A stretch of DNA of 11,568 bases from QHCE01 sp038260095 (GCA_038260095.1 JBBSOC010000068.1:1-11568), one strand, 5' to 3'; shown: positions 1 to 6,747, numbered from the stretch's first letter. The notes: a model not told the origin generated them from the sequence alone. Program-made: numbers and translations.

Positions 1-117
1 ATCACCGGAGTCTGCACCCGAATCGCTCAACGCATCCTTGCCCTCACCGCCGCGATCTGGCACAACGACACCCTCGGCCTCGCCACACGACGCTCACTCA
101 CCGCCTACGACCACTAA
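1..117 (+). CDS. IS982-like transposase, C-terminal fragment (cut by window edge)
   Basis: The window opens inside an open frame of 38 codons ending in TAA at 115-117. The encoded tail contains the segment AAIWHNDTLGLATRRSLTAYDH. Actinobacterial IS982-family transposases commonly end in a very similar way (a leucine/alanine-rich helix, an IWHN segment, then RSL-AYDH). The catalytic DDE residues would lie upstream of the window. The family call rests on recalled similarity of a short tail, so the frame is certain but the family is only likely. It is not an intact gene within this window. Confidence 0.6.
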   Translation: MTGVCTRIAQRILALTAAIWHNDTLGLATRRSLTAYDH

Positions 118-140
118 CCCCTTGGAATCAACCATCTAGG
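1..140 (+). mobile_element. Right part of an IS982-like insertion sequence
   Basis: The transposase tail is followed by a short untranslated stretch, CCCCTTGGAATCAACCATC, at about 118-136. A stretch of this type immediately after the stop codon suits the terminal inverted repeat of IS982-like elements. The left inverted repeat is outside the window, so the exact boundary (placed near 140) and any target duplication cannot be confirmed from this sequence. Confidence 0.45.
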
Positions 141-157
141 TCTGAGCGAAGCTCAGA
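141..157. repeat. Perfect inverted repeat next to the IS end
   Basis: TCTGAGC (141-147) and GCTCAGA (151-157) are exact reverse complements separated by GAA. It lies just outside the proposed IS982-like end. It could be a transcription terminator for the transposase, a structured insertion target, or part of the element. There is no T-run after it. Confidence 0.5.
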
Positions 158-211
158 ATCAGGTCGATCAAATCGCAGCGGATTCGAACATGCCGAAAAT
201 CCTCCTATCGA

Positions 212-243
212 AGCCTGGCCTAGATGTCACAACAGGCCAGGCT
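212..243. repeat. Nine-bp inverted repeat with 14-nt loop
   Basis: AGCCTGGCC (212-220) and GGCCAGGCT (235-243) are perfect reverse complements around a 14-base loop. The stem is GC-rich and long enough to form a stable hairpin in RNA. No T-tract follows, so it is not a classical terminator, although actinobacterial terminators often lack one. It overlaps the start of the doubtful ORF at 224-415, another reason to distrust that ORF. Confidence 0.5.
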
Positions 244-463
244 AGGTGAGGTCATGTTTGGCCTTGCCACAACTGGGGCAGCGGTGTTAGCGGCTTCTAC
301 CCCACGCCCAGGAGGCGACGGAAGGCCTACCAGCGGTGATAGCCGCCAAGGCGACAGTAATCGCGTCCGCCAAGTACCCTCGAAACGGCTTGATAAAGGA
401 CCAAAACATAGTTAAACTGCGCTATTTTGCTGCAAACGAAAACAAAGCCTATCGATCCACCTG

Positions 464-1222
464 CTAAAGCCGGTCGGCGACAAAGGGGAAGTGCTGCCGG
501 AGTTGCTTTACTTCTTCGGCGCTTACATCGGCTGTGAGCACTGTCTCGCCATATGAAGCTTCGGCTAACACCCGTCCAGCCGGATCGATGATGCGGCTGT
601 CGCCGGCATACGTTAGCTTCGGATCGGCGCCAACCCGATTAACCCCTACGACATAGGCTTGGTTCTCGATCGCTCTAGCGGCCAGCAAAGTACGCCAATG
701 TTCGCGTCTAGATTCGGGCCAGTTCGCTACCACGATATAGCAATCGGTCTGGGGCGCTAAGGCCCACAGCTTATCGGCAAAACGCAGGTCATAGCAGATG
801 AACAAGCTCACTGAGAGTCCTTCGACGTTCACCGTCAAGCTAGATTCGCCAGGCTCATAATGTTTATGCTCTTCCCCGTAGCTGAACAGGTGCCGCTTGG
901 CATACCGGTGCACCGCGCCATCAGGAGACACCACCAAACCAGTGTTGCGAGGACGCCCGGTTGCAGACCAGCGCTGCGGTAGAGAAACAACTAGCCAGAC
1001 ACCATGCCGCGCGGCGGTCGATATCAGAAACTGTTCACTGGGTCCGCCTTGCTCCTCCGCAATGAGTTCGGTGTCCATGGAAAAACCCGTGGCGTACATC
1101 TCGGCGAGCACAATTAAACGTGCTCCAGCGGCGGCGGCTTGCGCGATCATCGGGATCAGCCGGCGCTGAGTTGCCGCGGGATCTTGCCACACTATGTCGT
1201 GCTGAACAGCCGCTACCTTCAC
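464..1222 (-). CDS. Carbon-nitrogen hydrolase, probable omega-amidase (nitrilase superfamily)
   Basis: This 252-residue protein fits the usual length of single-domain nitrilase-superfamily amidases. The catalytic triad is visible: Glu41 in LAEMYATGF, Lys109 in RYAKRHLF, and the nucleophile Cys143 in FICYDLRF. Further family hallmarks are NTG near residue 93, the acidic stretch around Glu117-Glu118, and VVANWPESR (164-172) followed by ARAIENQ. The CYDLRF and NWPESR forms match the YafV/Nit2-like omega-amidase branch, which hydrolyses alpha-ketoglutaramate or alpha-ketosuccinamate to the keto acid and ammonia. The start ATG overlaps the stop of the aminotransferase gene by 4 bp (ATGA), implying translational coupling. 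Family knowledge supports a soluble cytoplasmic enzyme. The exact substrate is inferred from this pairing and not proven; a generic aliphatic amidase is the alternative. Confidence 0.88.
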   Translation of the reverse strand: MKVAAVQHDIVWQDPAATQRRLIPMIAQAAAAGARLIVLAEMYATGFSMDTELIAEEQGGPSEQFLISTAARHGVWLVVSLPQRWSATGRPRNTGLVVSPDGAVHRYAKRHLFSYGEEHKHYEPGESSLTVNVEGLSVSLFICYDLRFADKLWALAPQTDCYIVVANWPESRREHWRTLLAARAIENQAYVVGVNRVGADPKLTYAGDSRIIDPAGRVLAEASYGETVLTADVSAEEVKQLRQHFPFVADRL

Positions 1223-2376
1223 GAGATAAACCCTCCGAGCCGCCGAAGAGCTTCTTCCAGCACAGCGAGCTGCTTACAGAACGCGAACCGGACCAGCGAT
1301 GTGCCCGCGTCAGTGTCGTAAAACACGGCGCTGGGAATCGCGACTACACCCGCCTTATGCGGCAGCTCGCGGCAGAAAGTCTCGCCGTCGGAGTAGCCCA
1401 CGCTACGCACATCCACGGTCGCGAAGTACGTGCCGGCCGGGCGGTGCACATCGAACCCGATCTTCTCCAGTCCGTCACAGAGTAGATCCCGCCGCTGACG
1501 CATCCCTTCGATGAAAGTCGTGAAGTAGCTCCCGCCCAGGTCCAGGCCACGTGCCACGGCGTACTGAAAGGGGCCACCGTTGACGTAGGTCAGGAACTGT
1601 TTGGTAGTACGCACCGCCGCAACAAGCTCAGCCGGTCCGCATACCCACCCGATCTTCCAGCCAGTGCAACTAAAAGTCTTGCCCGCGCTGGAGATGACAA
1701 GAGTACGATCTCGCATGCCAGGCAGCGATGCGATCGGAATATGCACACCTGAGAAAACAAGGTGTTCATACACTTCATCGGTGACGACGAGTAGGTCATG
1801 CTCGCGTGCCACTTGGGCGATTAGCTCAAGCTCGGCTCGACTGAAAACTTTGCCGGTGGGGTTATGCGGAGTGTTAAGCAGAATCAGTTTGGTGCGATTG
1901 GTGATCGCTGCACGAAGTTCCTCGGCGTCAAACGCGTAGTCAGGCGCGCGAAGTGTCACAACCTTGCGTTGTCCTTGAGCCATAGCGATCGTGGCTGCGT
2001 AGCTGTCGTAGAGAGGCTCGAACACCACAACCTCATCGCCTGGGTTGAGTAGCGCCAACATTGCCGCGGCGATCGCTTCAGTGGCACCTGCCGTAACCAG
2101 AATTTCGGTATCACTATTGAGCTCGGACGCATACCAGCGACGCTGGTGGCGGGCGATCGCTTGGCGTAGTTCGGGAATCCCAAGCCCGGGAGGGTACTGA
2201 TTGTGCCCAGCCTTAATGGCCTCGACGGCGGCGTCGAGCAGCTCAGGTGGCCCATCGCTATCCGGAAAACCTTGGCCTAAGTTGATACTTCCCGTCGCAA
2301 CCGCGAGCGCCGACATCTCGGCGAAGATCGTAGCTCCAAACCCTTGAAGATGACTGGCAAGATACGGCGTAGGCAT
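1219..2376 (-). CDS. PLP-dependent class I/II aminotransferase
   Basis: A 385-residue fold-type I aminotransferase. Visible signatures are NLGQGFPD (32-39), YPPGLG (61-66), the NPTG motif at 172-175, Asp200 and Tyr203 in VTDEVYEH, the Schiff-base lysine Lys233 in SSAGKTFSCTGWKIGW, and the carboxylate-binding Arg363 in LVRFAFCK. Overall it resembles the group containing mycobacterial DapC (Rv0858c), E. coli YbdL and kynurenine/glutamine transaminase K. Coupling to a downstream omega-amidase favours a glutamine- or methionine-type transaminase that recycles keto acids, but succinyl-diaminopimelate or other amino donors remain possible. I start at the ATG at 2376, where homology begins. A frame extension to 2442 would run into the vapC 3' end and add unrelated residues. 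The Shine-Dalgarno site is weak, so expression may depend on transcription from the upstream TA promoter. Confidence 0.88.
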   Translation of the reverse strand: MPTPYLASHLQGFGATIFAEMSALAVATGSINLGQGFPDSDGPPELLDAAVEAIKAGHNQYPPGLGIPELRQAIARHQRRWYASELNSDTEILVTAGATEAIAAAMLALLNPGDEVVVFEPLYDSYAATIAMAQGQRKVVTLRAPDYAFDAEELRAAITNRTKLILLNTPHNPTGKVFSRAELELIAQVAREHDLLVVTDEVYEHLVFSGVHIPIASLPGMRDRTLVISSAGKTFSCTGWKIGWVCGPAELVAAVRTTKQFLTYVNGGPFQYAVARGLDLGGSYFTTFIEGMRQRRDLLCDGLEKIGFDVHRPAGTYFATVDVRSVGYSDGETFCRELPHKAGVVAIPSAVFYDTDAGTSLVRFAFCKQLAVLEEALRRLGGFIS

Positions 2377-2419
2377 GCTCGGCAGCGTACAGGGCTTGAA
2401 ACTGAAGCTCCGTTGCCGA

Positions 2420-2839
2420 CTACAACGACCCTTTGACGGCAACCCATTCGGTGGGTTGGCCGGTCACGACGGCGATGCGGTCGTAGTCGGCGTCGTAATG
2501 CAGCACTGTTGCCCTGTGCAATTCGGCAGTTGCCGCGATGATGAGGTCTGGTAGCCGAAAATGTCGGTGCTGGCTCGCGGCAGCCAACAAGCGGTGCACC
2601 GCTAGCGCACGATCCATGACCTGTGTCGTCACGTCCATCCAGCGATGCCCATGTAGTGCGCTCCACAAAATCTCATAGCTGCGCGGGTTCGGGGCATTGT
2701 TGAGGTATTCCAGTGCGCTCATTTGGCAAGCCGCCAGCCTGCCCTCCATCAGCAGAGTTTCGAACCGCTGCCGCACCTGGCCATGTTGTGCGCGTAGTAC
2801 GTAAACCGAGGTGTCAGCAAGGTAGACGGTCCCTGTCAT
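2420..2839 (-). CDS. vapC: PIN-domain toxin VapC
   Basis: A 139-residue PIN-domain ribonuclease, normal length for VapC. Acidic active-site residues sit where expected: Asp9 in YLADTSVY, Glu44 in SALEYLN, Asp98 in LPDLIIAATAE, and Asp116/Asp118 in HYDADYDRI, which together bind Mg2+/Mn2+. VapC toxins cleave tRNA or rRNA when not held by the antitoxin; the target here cannot be read from sequence. Its ATG shares one base with the vapB stop (TGATG), so translation is probably coupled. The gene ends 43 bp before the aminotransferase start on the same strand, so the toxin pair and the metabolic pair may be co-transcribed. No disabling change is visible. Confidence 0.92.
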   Translation of the reverse strand: MTGTVYLADTSVYVLRAQHGQVRQRFETLLMEGRLAACQMSALEYLNNAPNPRSYEILWSALHGHRWMDVTTQVMDRALAVHRLLAAASQHRHFRLPDLIIAATAELHRATVLHYDADYDRIAVVTGQPTEWVAVKGSL

Positions 2840-3093
2840 CAGGCTGCTTTCTCGGCCAGGGCTTCCTGAGTGAGCTGCGAGAGGTCACGGCCGCCGCCGT
2901 AGCCCCACCCACGATCGGAGCTGGTGAAATCTACCGACACGCTGTCTAGCGCCGCTACGATCTCTGCTGCTTGCTTGCGCTGCGCGAATGAGCGCAGCGC
3001 AGTGTTGATGGTGGCCACCTTAGTATCGGTACCCAAAACATCACGAGCAGCGTCGAGCCAATCGGGGTTTACGTCTACAGTGATGCGCGTCAT
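2839..3093 (-). CDS. vapB: Antitoxin VapB (DUF2191-like)
   Basis: This 84-residue protein starts MTRITVDVNPDWLDAARDVLG, the short beta-strand plus helix of VapB antitoxins. TKVATINTALRSFAQRK (residues 24-40) is the second helix of the DNA-binding dimer, and the C-terminal half is the toxin-wrapping tail, here with a Gly-rich GWGYGGG segment. It should neutralise the adjacent VapC and, as a complex, repress its own promoter. The upstream region has a TATTAT-like hexamer seven bases from the ATG and no Shine-Dalgarno sequence, pointing to a leaderless mRNA. It is divergently oriented from the MMPL exporter. Confidence 0.9.
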   Translation of the reverse strand: MTRITVDVNPDWLDAARDVLGTDTKVATINTALRSFAQRKQAAEIVAALDSVSVDFTSSDRGWGYGGGRDLSQLTQEALAEKAA

Positions 3094-3100
3094 GACTTAT

Positions 3101-3138
3101 ATAATACACCATTTTAAGCTATTTTTTAGCACCAATTT
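3101..3138 (-). promoter_or_regulatory. vapB promoter with direct-repeat candidate operator
   Basis: On the minus strand TATTAT (3106-3101) lies seven bases upstream of the vapB ATG, suiting a -10 box with transcription starting at or next to the start codon. On the plus strand CACCATTTT (3107-3115) and CACCAATTT (3130-3138) form an imperfect direct repeat 23 bp apart, about two helical turns, abutting and upstream of the -10. This is a plausible VapBC autoregulatory site. The surrounding 3094-3151 stretch is markedly AT-rich compared with its neighbours. A clear -35 box is not visible. Confidence 0.4.
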
Positions 3139-3212
3139 GTTTCTAAATTAGACACCAGCTATCCCATGAACTGGCAGAGCAGTAGCGGGCAATAGCTCGC
3201 GCCAGGCAAGGG

Positions 3213-3218
3213 TAATAC
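3213..3218 (+). promoter_or_regulatory. Candidate -10 box for the MMPL gene (leaderless or short leader)
   Basis: TAATAC ends eight bases before the MMPL ATG at 3226, the spacing expected if transcription begins at or near the start codon. The only SD-like bases (AAGG) lie just two bases from the ATG, too close to work normally. No convincing -35 hexamer is seen. Confidence 0.3.
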
Positions 3219-3225
3219 TAAGGCC

Positions 3226-5397
3226 ATGTCGCGTCTTCTCCACCGAATAGGCTCGTTCAGCGCTCGGCATCCTTGGCGGATGGTGAGCGGGTGGCTCCTC
3301 ATCGTTGCGGTGATCGGTGGCCTTGCCGCAAGCTTCAGCGGTGTGTACAACGACAACTTCCGGGTTCCCGGCTCCGACTCGCAGCATGCGCTCGACCTGC
3401 TCGCCGCTCGATTTCCGGCCTTTAGCGGCGCCGATGCTCGGGTCGTAGTACATGCCGACCATAGCCGCGTCACTAACGGCCACGCCTCTAACGGCATAGC
3501 CACTAACGGCATAGTGGATCCGGCAGAGCTACAGGAAGGCATCGCCCGGCTGAAGAAGCTGCATGGTGTGGCAACGGTTGAGCCACCCCAGTTCAATGCC
3601 GCACGGAACACCGCGCTGATCAATGTGCAATACAACATTCCGGTTACCGACTTTAAGGGCACGGAAGGTCTCGACTCACTGCGTGGAGCAACCAAACCGA
3701 TCCGCGATGCCGGTTATGACGTGGAGTATGGCGGGCAAATTCCCGAGAACATCATCATCCCGAGCGGTCTACCTGAGGCCATCGGAATCAGCGGCGCCGT
3801 GATTATCTTGCTGATCGCTTTCGGTTCCCTTCTTGCCGCTGGCGCGCCGTTGATCGTGGCCGCGGTGGGGATTGTCACCGGACTCTCCGGCGTGGGCCTG
3901 TTGGCCGCGATGACAGACGTGAGCACGTTCGTACCAACGCTGGCGGTGATGATCGGGCTCGGCGTAGGGGTTGATTACGCGCTGTTCGTAGTGACCCGCT
4001 TCCGGCAAGAGCTCCGCGCTGGGAAGCCGGTTCCAGAGGCCGTCGCGCTGGCAAACGCGACGGCCGGGCAATCAGTGGTCTTCGCCGGTATCACGGTGTT
4101 GGTGTCCATCTCGGGTCTAGTGTTTAGTGGGCTCCCGGTCTTCACCACGATGGGTTTCGGCACAGGGATCGTCGTCGCGGTCACCATGGTCACAGCCGTG
4201 ACGCTGTTACCGGCGATTCTGGGATTGCTAGGTATCCGGCTGCTCCCAAAGAAGGTGCGCCGCCAGCTCGCCGAGCCCGACGGACATACCCGACCGCTTC
4301 CTGGCGGCCCCCCGAAATGGGTACAGCGACTCGCCAGGCGGGTGGAACGTCGTCCGCTGGTGTGGACGATCGGCGCTCTCGTCGTCTTAGCACTATTTGC
4401 CACACCGCTGTTGGATATGCGCACCTGGCCTTCAGACGCCGGAGCGGAGCCGACGTCGAACACGGTGCGGCGCTCGTACGACCTCATAGAGCAAAGCTTC
4501 GGGCCCGGATACAACAGTCCGCTGCTGGTGGCGGTCGATTTAAAACGGGTCGACCGGGCACAGCTCACCCAGCTGGACACTGACCTGGCACATGTCAAGG
4601 GGGTTATGTCGGTGACTCCACCGCGGCTGGCGCCAGATAAAAGCGCCGCGATTATCACCGTCATCCCGGAGTATCCGTCTCAAGATAAGCGCACTCCGGG
4701 GTTGGTGCAACGGGTCCGGAATGTCGCACCCACTGGCGCGAGTGTGGCTGGTCTTACCGCGATCTACGACGACGTCTCTGACACTCTCGCCCAGAACATG
4801 TGGAAGGTCATCGTGGCGGTAGTCGGTGCGTCATTGCTGCTACTGACGCTGATGTTTCGGTCTGTAGTTATCCCGATTAAGGCAGCCGTGATGAATCTGC
4901 TCTCGATCAGCGCGGCCTACGGCGCGGTGACTGCGGTATTCCAGTGGGGCTGGGGTGCCGAGCTCCTGGGGCTACCGCATGCGGTGCCGGTGTCCAGCTT
5001 CTTACCGGTGCTGATGTTCGCGCTGTTGTTCGGGCTCTCCATGGATTACGAAGTCTTCTTGCTTTCCCGAATCCGAGAGCACTGGATCACTACCGGGGAC
5101 GCCAAAGGCGCGGTCATCGCCGGCTTGTCATCCACGGCGCGGGTGATCACCAGCGCCGCGCTCATTATGGTGACGGTGTTTGCGGGCTTCTCGCTCGACC
5201 CGTCCGTTGTAGTGAAAATGGTCGGCGTAGGGATGGCTACCGCGATCGCGGTCGACGCCACCATCGTACGCCTAGTCTTAGTGCCCGCCGTGATGATGCT
5301 GCTCGGCGAACGAAACTGGTGGCTCCCCCGCTGGCTAGACCGGATTCTTCCACACTTGGATCACGAGGGACCGTCCACGGAACCAACGCGTGCGTAG
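3226..5397 (+). CDS. MMPL/RND-family transporter (MmpL-like)
   Basis: This 723-residue inner-membrane protein has the duplicated MMPL layout. TM1 spans about 20-39, followed by a periplasmic porter domain (40-183), TM2-TM6 (about 184-337), a cytoplasmic basic loop (338-377), TM7 (378-397), a second porter domain (398-524) and TM8-TM12 (about 525-693). Proton-relay Asp-Tyr pairs are present in TM4 (Asp250-Tyr251 in GVGVDYALFVVTRFR) and TM10 (Asp607-Tyr608 in GLSMDYEVFLLSR). Family members export lipids, siderophores or small molecules using the proton gradient; the substrate here is unknown. Length is typical of the shorter actinobacterial MMPL class. An unusual Asn-Gly-rich insertion at 83-97 is coded by three 15-bp repeats. 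The 3' end overlaps the convergent methyltransferase gene by 37 bp. Confidence 0.93.
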   Translation: MSRLLHRIGSFSARHPWRMVSGWLLIVAVIGGLAASFSGVYNDNFRVPGSDSQHALDLLAARFPAFSGADARVVVHADHSRVTNGHASNGIATNGIVDPAELQEGIARLKKLHGVATVEPPQFNAARNTALINVQYNIPVTDFKGTEGLDSLRGATKPIRDAGYDVEYGGQIPENIIIPSGLPEAIGISGAVIILLIAFGSLLAAGAPLIVAAVGIVTGLSGVGLLAAMTDVSTFVPTLAVMIGLGVGVDYALFVVTRFRQELRAGKPVPEAVALANATAGQSVVFAGITVLVSISGLVFSGLPVFTTMGFGTGIVVAVTMVTAVTLLPAILGLLGIRLLPKKVRRQLAEPDGHTRPLPGGPPKWVQRLARRVERRPLVWTIGALVVLALFATPLLDMRTWPSDAGAEPTSNTVRRSYDLIEQSFGPGYNSPLLVAVDLKRVDRAQLTQLDTDLAHVKGVMSVTPPRLAPDKSAAIITVIPEYPSQDKRTPGLVQRVRNVAPTGASVAGLTAIYDDVSDTLAQNMWKVIVAVVGASLLLLTLMFRSVVIPIKAAVMNLLSISAAYGAVTAVFQWGWGAELLGLPHAVPVSSFLPVLMFALLFGLSMDYEVFLLSRIREHWITTGDAKGAVIAGLSSTARVITSAALIMVTVFAGFSLDPSVVVKMVGVGMATAIAVDATIVRLVLVPAVMMLLGERNWWLPRWLDRILPHLDHEGPSTEPTRA
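3472..3516 (+). repeat. Three 15-bp tandem repeats inside the MMPL gene
   Basis: The units are ACTAACGGCCACGCC, TCTAACGGCATAGCC and ACTAACGGCATAGTG at 3472-3486, 3487-3501 and 3502-3516. They are in frame and encode TNGHA, SNGIA and TNGIV (residues 83-97) in the first porter domain. Because a unit is five codons, copy-number change would not break the gene. Confidence 0.85.
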
Positions 5398-6317
5398 CGG
5401 CTGGGGTTCACCACGTAAGCGGCGAATCGCACGGAGATGGTAACTGGCTGCGTCGCAGGCATGCACGCAATCCGCCGAGCAAGTTCGTCGTGGTCAAGGT
5501 GTCGGGCGCTCGGTCCCATTAGAACAACCTGTTCGATCTCGTGAGGCGTCATGGCCGCGAAGTATGTGAGGGTTTTAGGCCGAGCTGCCAGCTCAAAATC
5601 TTTGAGTATCGCGTCTAGCCGGGCCTGTTTGCGACCATCCACGCTCAGCAAGCCCAGAGTTTCCACCAGTTCACAGAGATGTTCGCCGGTCGGGGTGGCG
5701 ACGATGAACACTCCGTCCAGGCGAAGGATTCGTTCAATCTCCGGGACGTTTCGAGGACCGAAAACGCTCATGACAATCGCTGTGGAGTTATCGGCAAAGG
5801 GCAGTTCCGCCCATACGTCAGCGGCGATGGCGGTGGCACGCGGATGCGCTTGCGCGGCTACGCGCAACGCGAACTTCGAAGCATCCACAGTCACACCGGT
5901 CCAGTCGGGCAAGACATCTAAAACATGAGAAAGGTAATAGCCGGTTCCCCCGGCTAGATCAACCACGTATTCCTGCTCTGCTCCCCCGACCAGGCAGTGC
6001 GTCAGCTCGGCAAGTGCTGTTCCCAAGGGTTCATAGTGGCCTCTGGCTAGAAAGCTTCGCCGCGCTGCGACCATCCGCGCCGTGTCACCAGTACCGAGTC
6101 GGGACTGGCCCGACAGCAAGCTGAGATATCCCTGCCTCGCCAGGTCAAAGGTATGACGCTCTGGGCAAAGCACGGATTTTTCCAATAGCCGTAACGGTTG
6201 CTGACAGATCGGGCACTGAAGGATGGCCAACGCACGGCTTAACGCACCAGTCTCGTCTGCCCGTCTTCTGGCGGTTGGGTGCTCCACCGCCATCATGCCG
6301 CCGCCATTCTCGTTCAT
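5361..6317 (-). CDS. rlmA: 23S rRNA (guanine-N1)-methyltransferase, RlmA(II)/TlrB type
   Basis: This 318-residue protein begins with a zinc ribbon: Cys35 and Cys38 in ILQCPICQQ, then Cys51 and His55 in VLCPERHTFDLARQGY. The zinc ribbon plus FDLARQGYLSLL is diagnostic of RlmA/RrmA/TlrB enzymes. A SAM-binding Rossmann domain follows, with motif I at VVDLAGGTGYY (118-128), an acidic strand end at VTVDASKFA (143-150), and SVFGPRN near 184-190. Actinobacterial members methylate N1 of G748 in helix 35 of 23S rRNA, lining the peptide exit tunnel, and can contribute to tylosin-type macrolide resistance. The G748 target is inferred from the taxonomic group. ATG at 6317 gives the longest frame; ATG codons at residues 8 and 9 are alternative starts. 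It overlaps the MMPL 3' end tail to tail. Confidence 0.88.
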   Translation of the reverse strand: MNENGGGMMAVEHPTARRRADETGALSRALAILQCPICQQPLRLLEKSVLCPERHTFDLARQGYLSLLSGQSRLGTGDTARMVAARRSFLARGHYEPLGTALAELTHCLVGGAEQEYVVDLAGGTGYYLSHVLDVLPDWTGVTVDASKFALRVAAQAHPRATAIAADVWAELPFADNSTAIVMSVFGPRNVPEIERILRLDGVFIVATPTGEHLCELVETLGLLSVDGRKQARLDAILKDFELAARPKTLTYFAAMTPHEIEQVVLMGPSARHLDHDELARRIACMPATQPVTISVRFAAYVVNPSRYARVGSVDGPS

Positions 6318-6397
6318 TAGTGACCCTGATGCCAGTTTCTACACCATCACATCGGTGACGGACAGTAACCTTGAGAAATTACACGAGGTGATTCGAC

Positions 6398-6402
6398 GGG
6401 AG
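6398..6402 (+). promoter_or_regulatory. Ribosome binding site fixing the start of the YCII-like gene
   Basis: GGGAG lies six bases before the ATG at 6409. The open frame continues upstream to 6223 but that part runs antisense through the methyltransferase start, so this site decides the short 94-residue protein. Confidence 0.6.
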
Positions 6403-6408
6403 AAACAC

Positions 6409-6693
6409 ATGCAGTTCATGGTGATGAGCAGACGGCGCACCGAACAGTTCGACGTTGCCGACTTCGAGCGGGTCATCCCCGACGAGACGGATCGGATCCG
6501 GCAGCTCTACGCCGACGGTGTAGTCCGTCAGATCTGGTTGCGGGACGACCTGCTCGGAGCCTGCTTCGTAATAGAGGCGTCAACCGTCGAGGATGCCCGC
6601 AGCATCGTCGACGCCTTACCCATGGCGCGCTTAGGGCTTTCTGAGTTCACTGTGCTCCCCCTCCGCCCCTACCGCGGCTTCGGACCGCGCTGA
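6409..6693 (+). CDS. Small YCII / muconolactone-isomerase-like alpha+beta barrel protein
   Basis: A 94-residue protein beginning MQFMVMSRRR, with a strand (residues 2-7), an acidic helix (about 16-35: FDVADFERVIPDETDRIRQL), a central strand pair (GVVRQIWLRDDLLGACFVIE, 37-56), a second helix (59-70) and a final strand ending in LPLRPYRGFGPR. This strand-helix-strand-strand-helix-strand order is that of small dimeric ferredoxin-like barrels such as YCII proteins and muconolactone isomerase. No metal-binding or catalytic set is obvious, so a reaction cannot be assigned. It is divergent from the methyltransferase gene and upstream of the broken SDR gene, separated by a perfect palindrome. It may once have served the same small-molecule pathway as the SDR; that is inference. 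Confidence 0.75.
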   Translation: MQFMVMSRRRTEQFDVADFERVIPDETDRIRQLYADGVVRQIWLRDDLLGACFVIEASTVEDARSIVDALPMARLGLSEFTVLPLRPYRGFGPR

Positions 6694-6694
6694 G

Positions 6695-6716
6695 GATCAG
6701 CTTTCCTGAGCTGATC
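6695..6716. terminator. Perfect 8-bp stem inverted repeat: terminator or operator
   Basis: GATCAGCT (6695-6702) and AGCTGATC (6709-6716) flank the loop TTCCTG, starting two bases after the YCII-like stop codon. No T-tract follows, common for actinobacterial hairpin terminators. As double-stranded DNA it is also a symmetrical 22-bp site upstream of the SDR gene, so an operator for a TetR-like dimer is an alternative. Confidence 0.5.
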
Positions 6717-6740
6717 TAAGCCCCATCGGTAGAACAAGTA

Positions 6741-6747
6741 AAGGAAG
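6741..6747 (+). promoter_or_regulatory. Ribosome binding site of the SDR remnant
   Basis: AAGGAAG lies eight bases before the ATG at 6756, a good Shine-Dalgarno match. Its preservation suggests that the coding damage downstream is fairly recent. Confidence 0.55.

Larger units (their letters stand above)
118..463. other. 346-bp stretch with no convincing gene
   Basis: Between the transposase stop and the end of the amidase gene I see two inverted repeats (141-157 and 212-243) and one ATG-started frame of 63 codons at 224-415. That frame has no clear ribosome binding site. Its product begins MSQQARLGEVMFG, is rich in Gly, Pro, Arg and Ser after residue 25, and resembles no family I recognise. 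On the minus strand a short frame around 244-285 reads RCPSCGKAKHD, which looks like a zinc-ribbon scrap, but stop codons bound it closely. The stretch may be eroded DNA beside the insertion sequence. Confidence 0.5.

Noticed and set aside
224..415. 63-codon plus-strand ORF next to the IS982-like end
   Set aside because: No Shine-Dalgarno site, no recognisable family, overlaps a hairpin, and the product has low-complexity Gly/Pro/Arg/Ser composition.
118..463. tRNA, integron attC or small-RNA gene near the hairpins
   Set aside because: I could not form a cloverleaf, and no attC core sites flank the stems; only simple inverted repeats are visible.
2377..2442. N-terminal extension of the aminotransferase to an ATG at 2442
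   Set aside because: The added residues are basic and unlike the family, and the extension overlaps the vapC coding end; homology begins at the ATG at 2376.
3472..3516. Repeats considered as a CRISPR-like array
   Set aside because: The 15-bp units are directly adjacent with no spacers and encode in-frame peptides of the transporter.
3159..3695. 178-codon minus-strand ORF within the MMPL gene
   Set aside because: Antisense shadow of a high-GC gene; the plus frame has clear transporter motifs throughout.
6223..6408. Longer start for the YCII-like protein
   Set aside because: This part is mostly antisense to the methyltransferase start, while ATG 6409 has GGGAG at correct spacing and begins the first beta strand.
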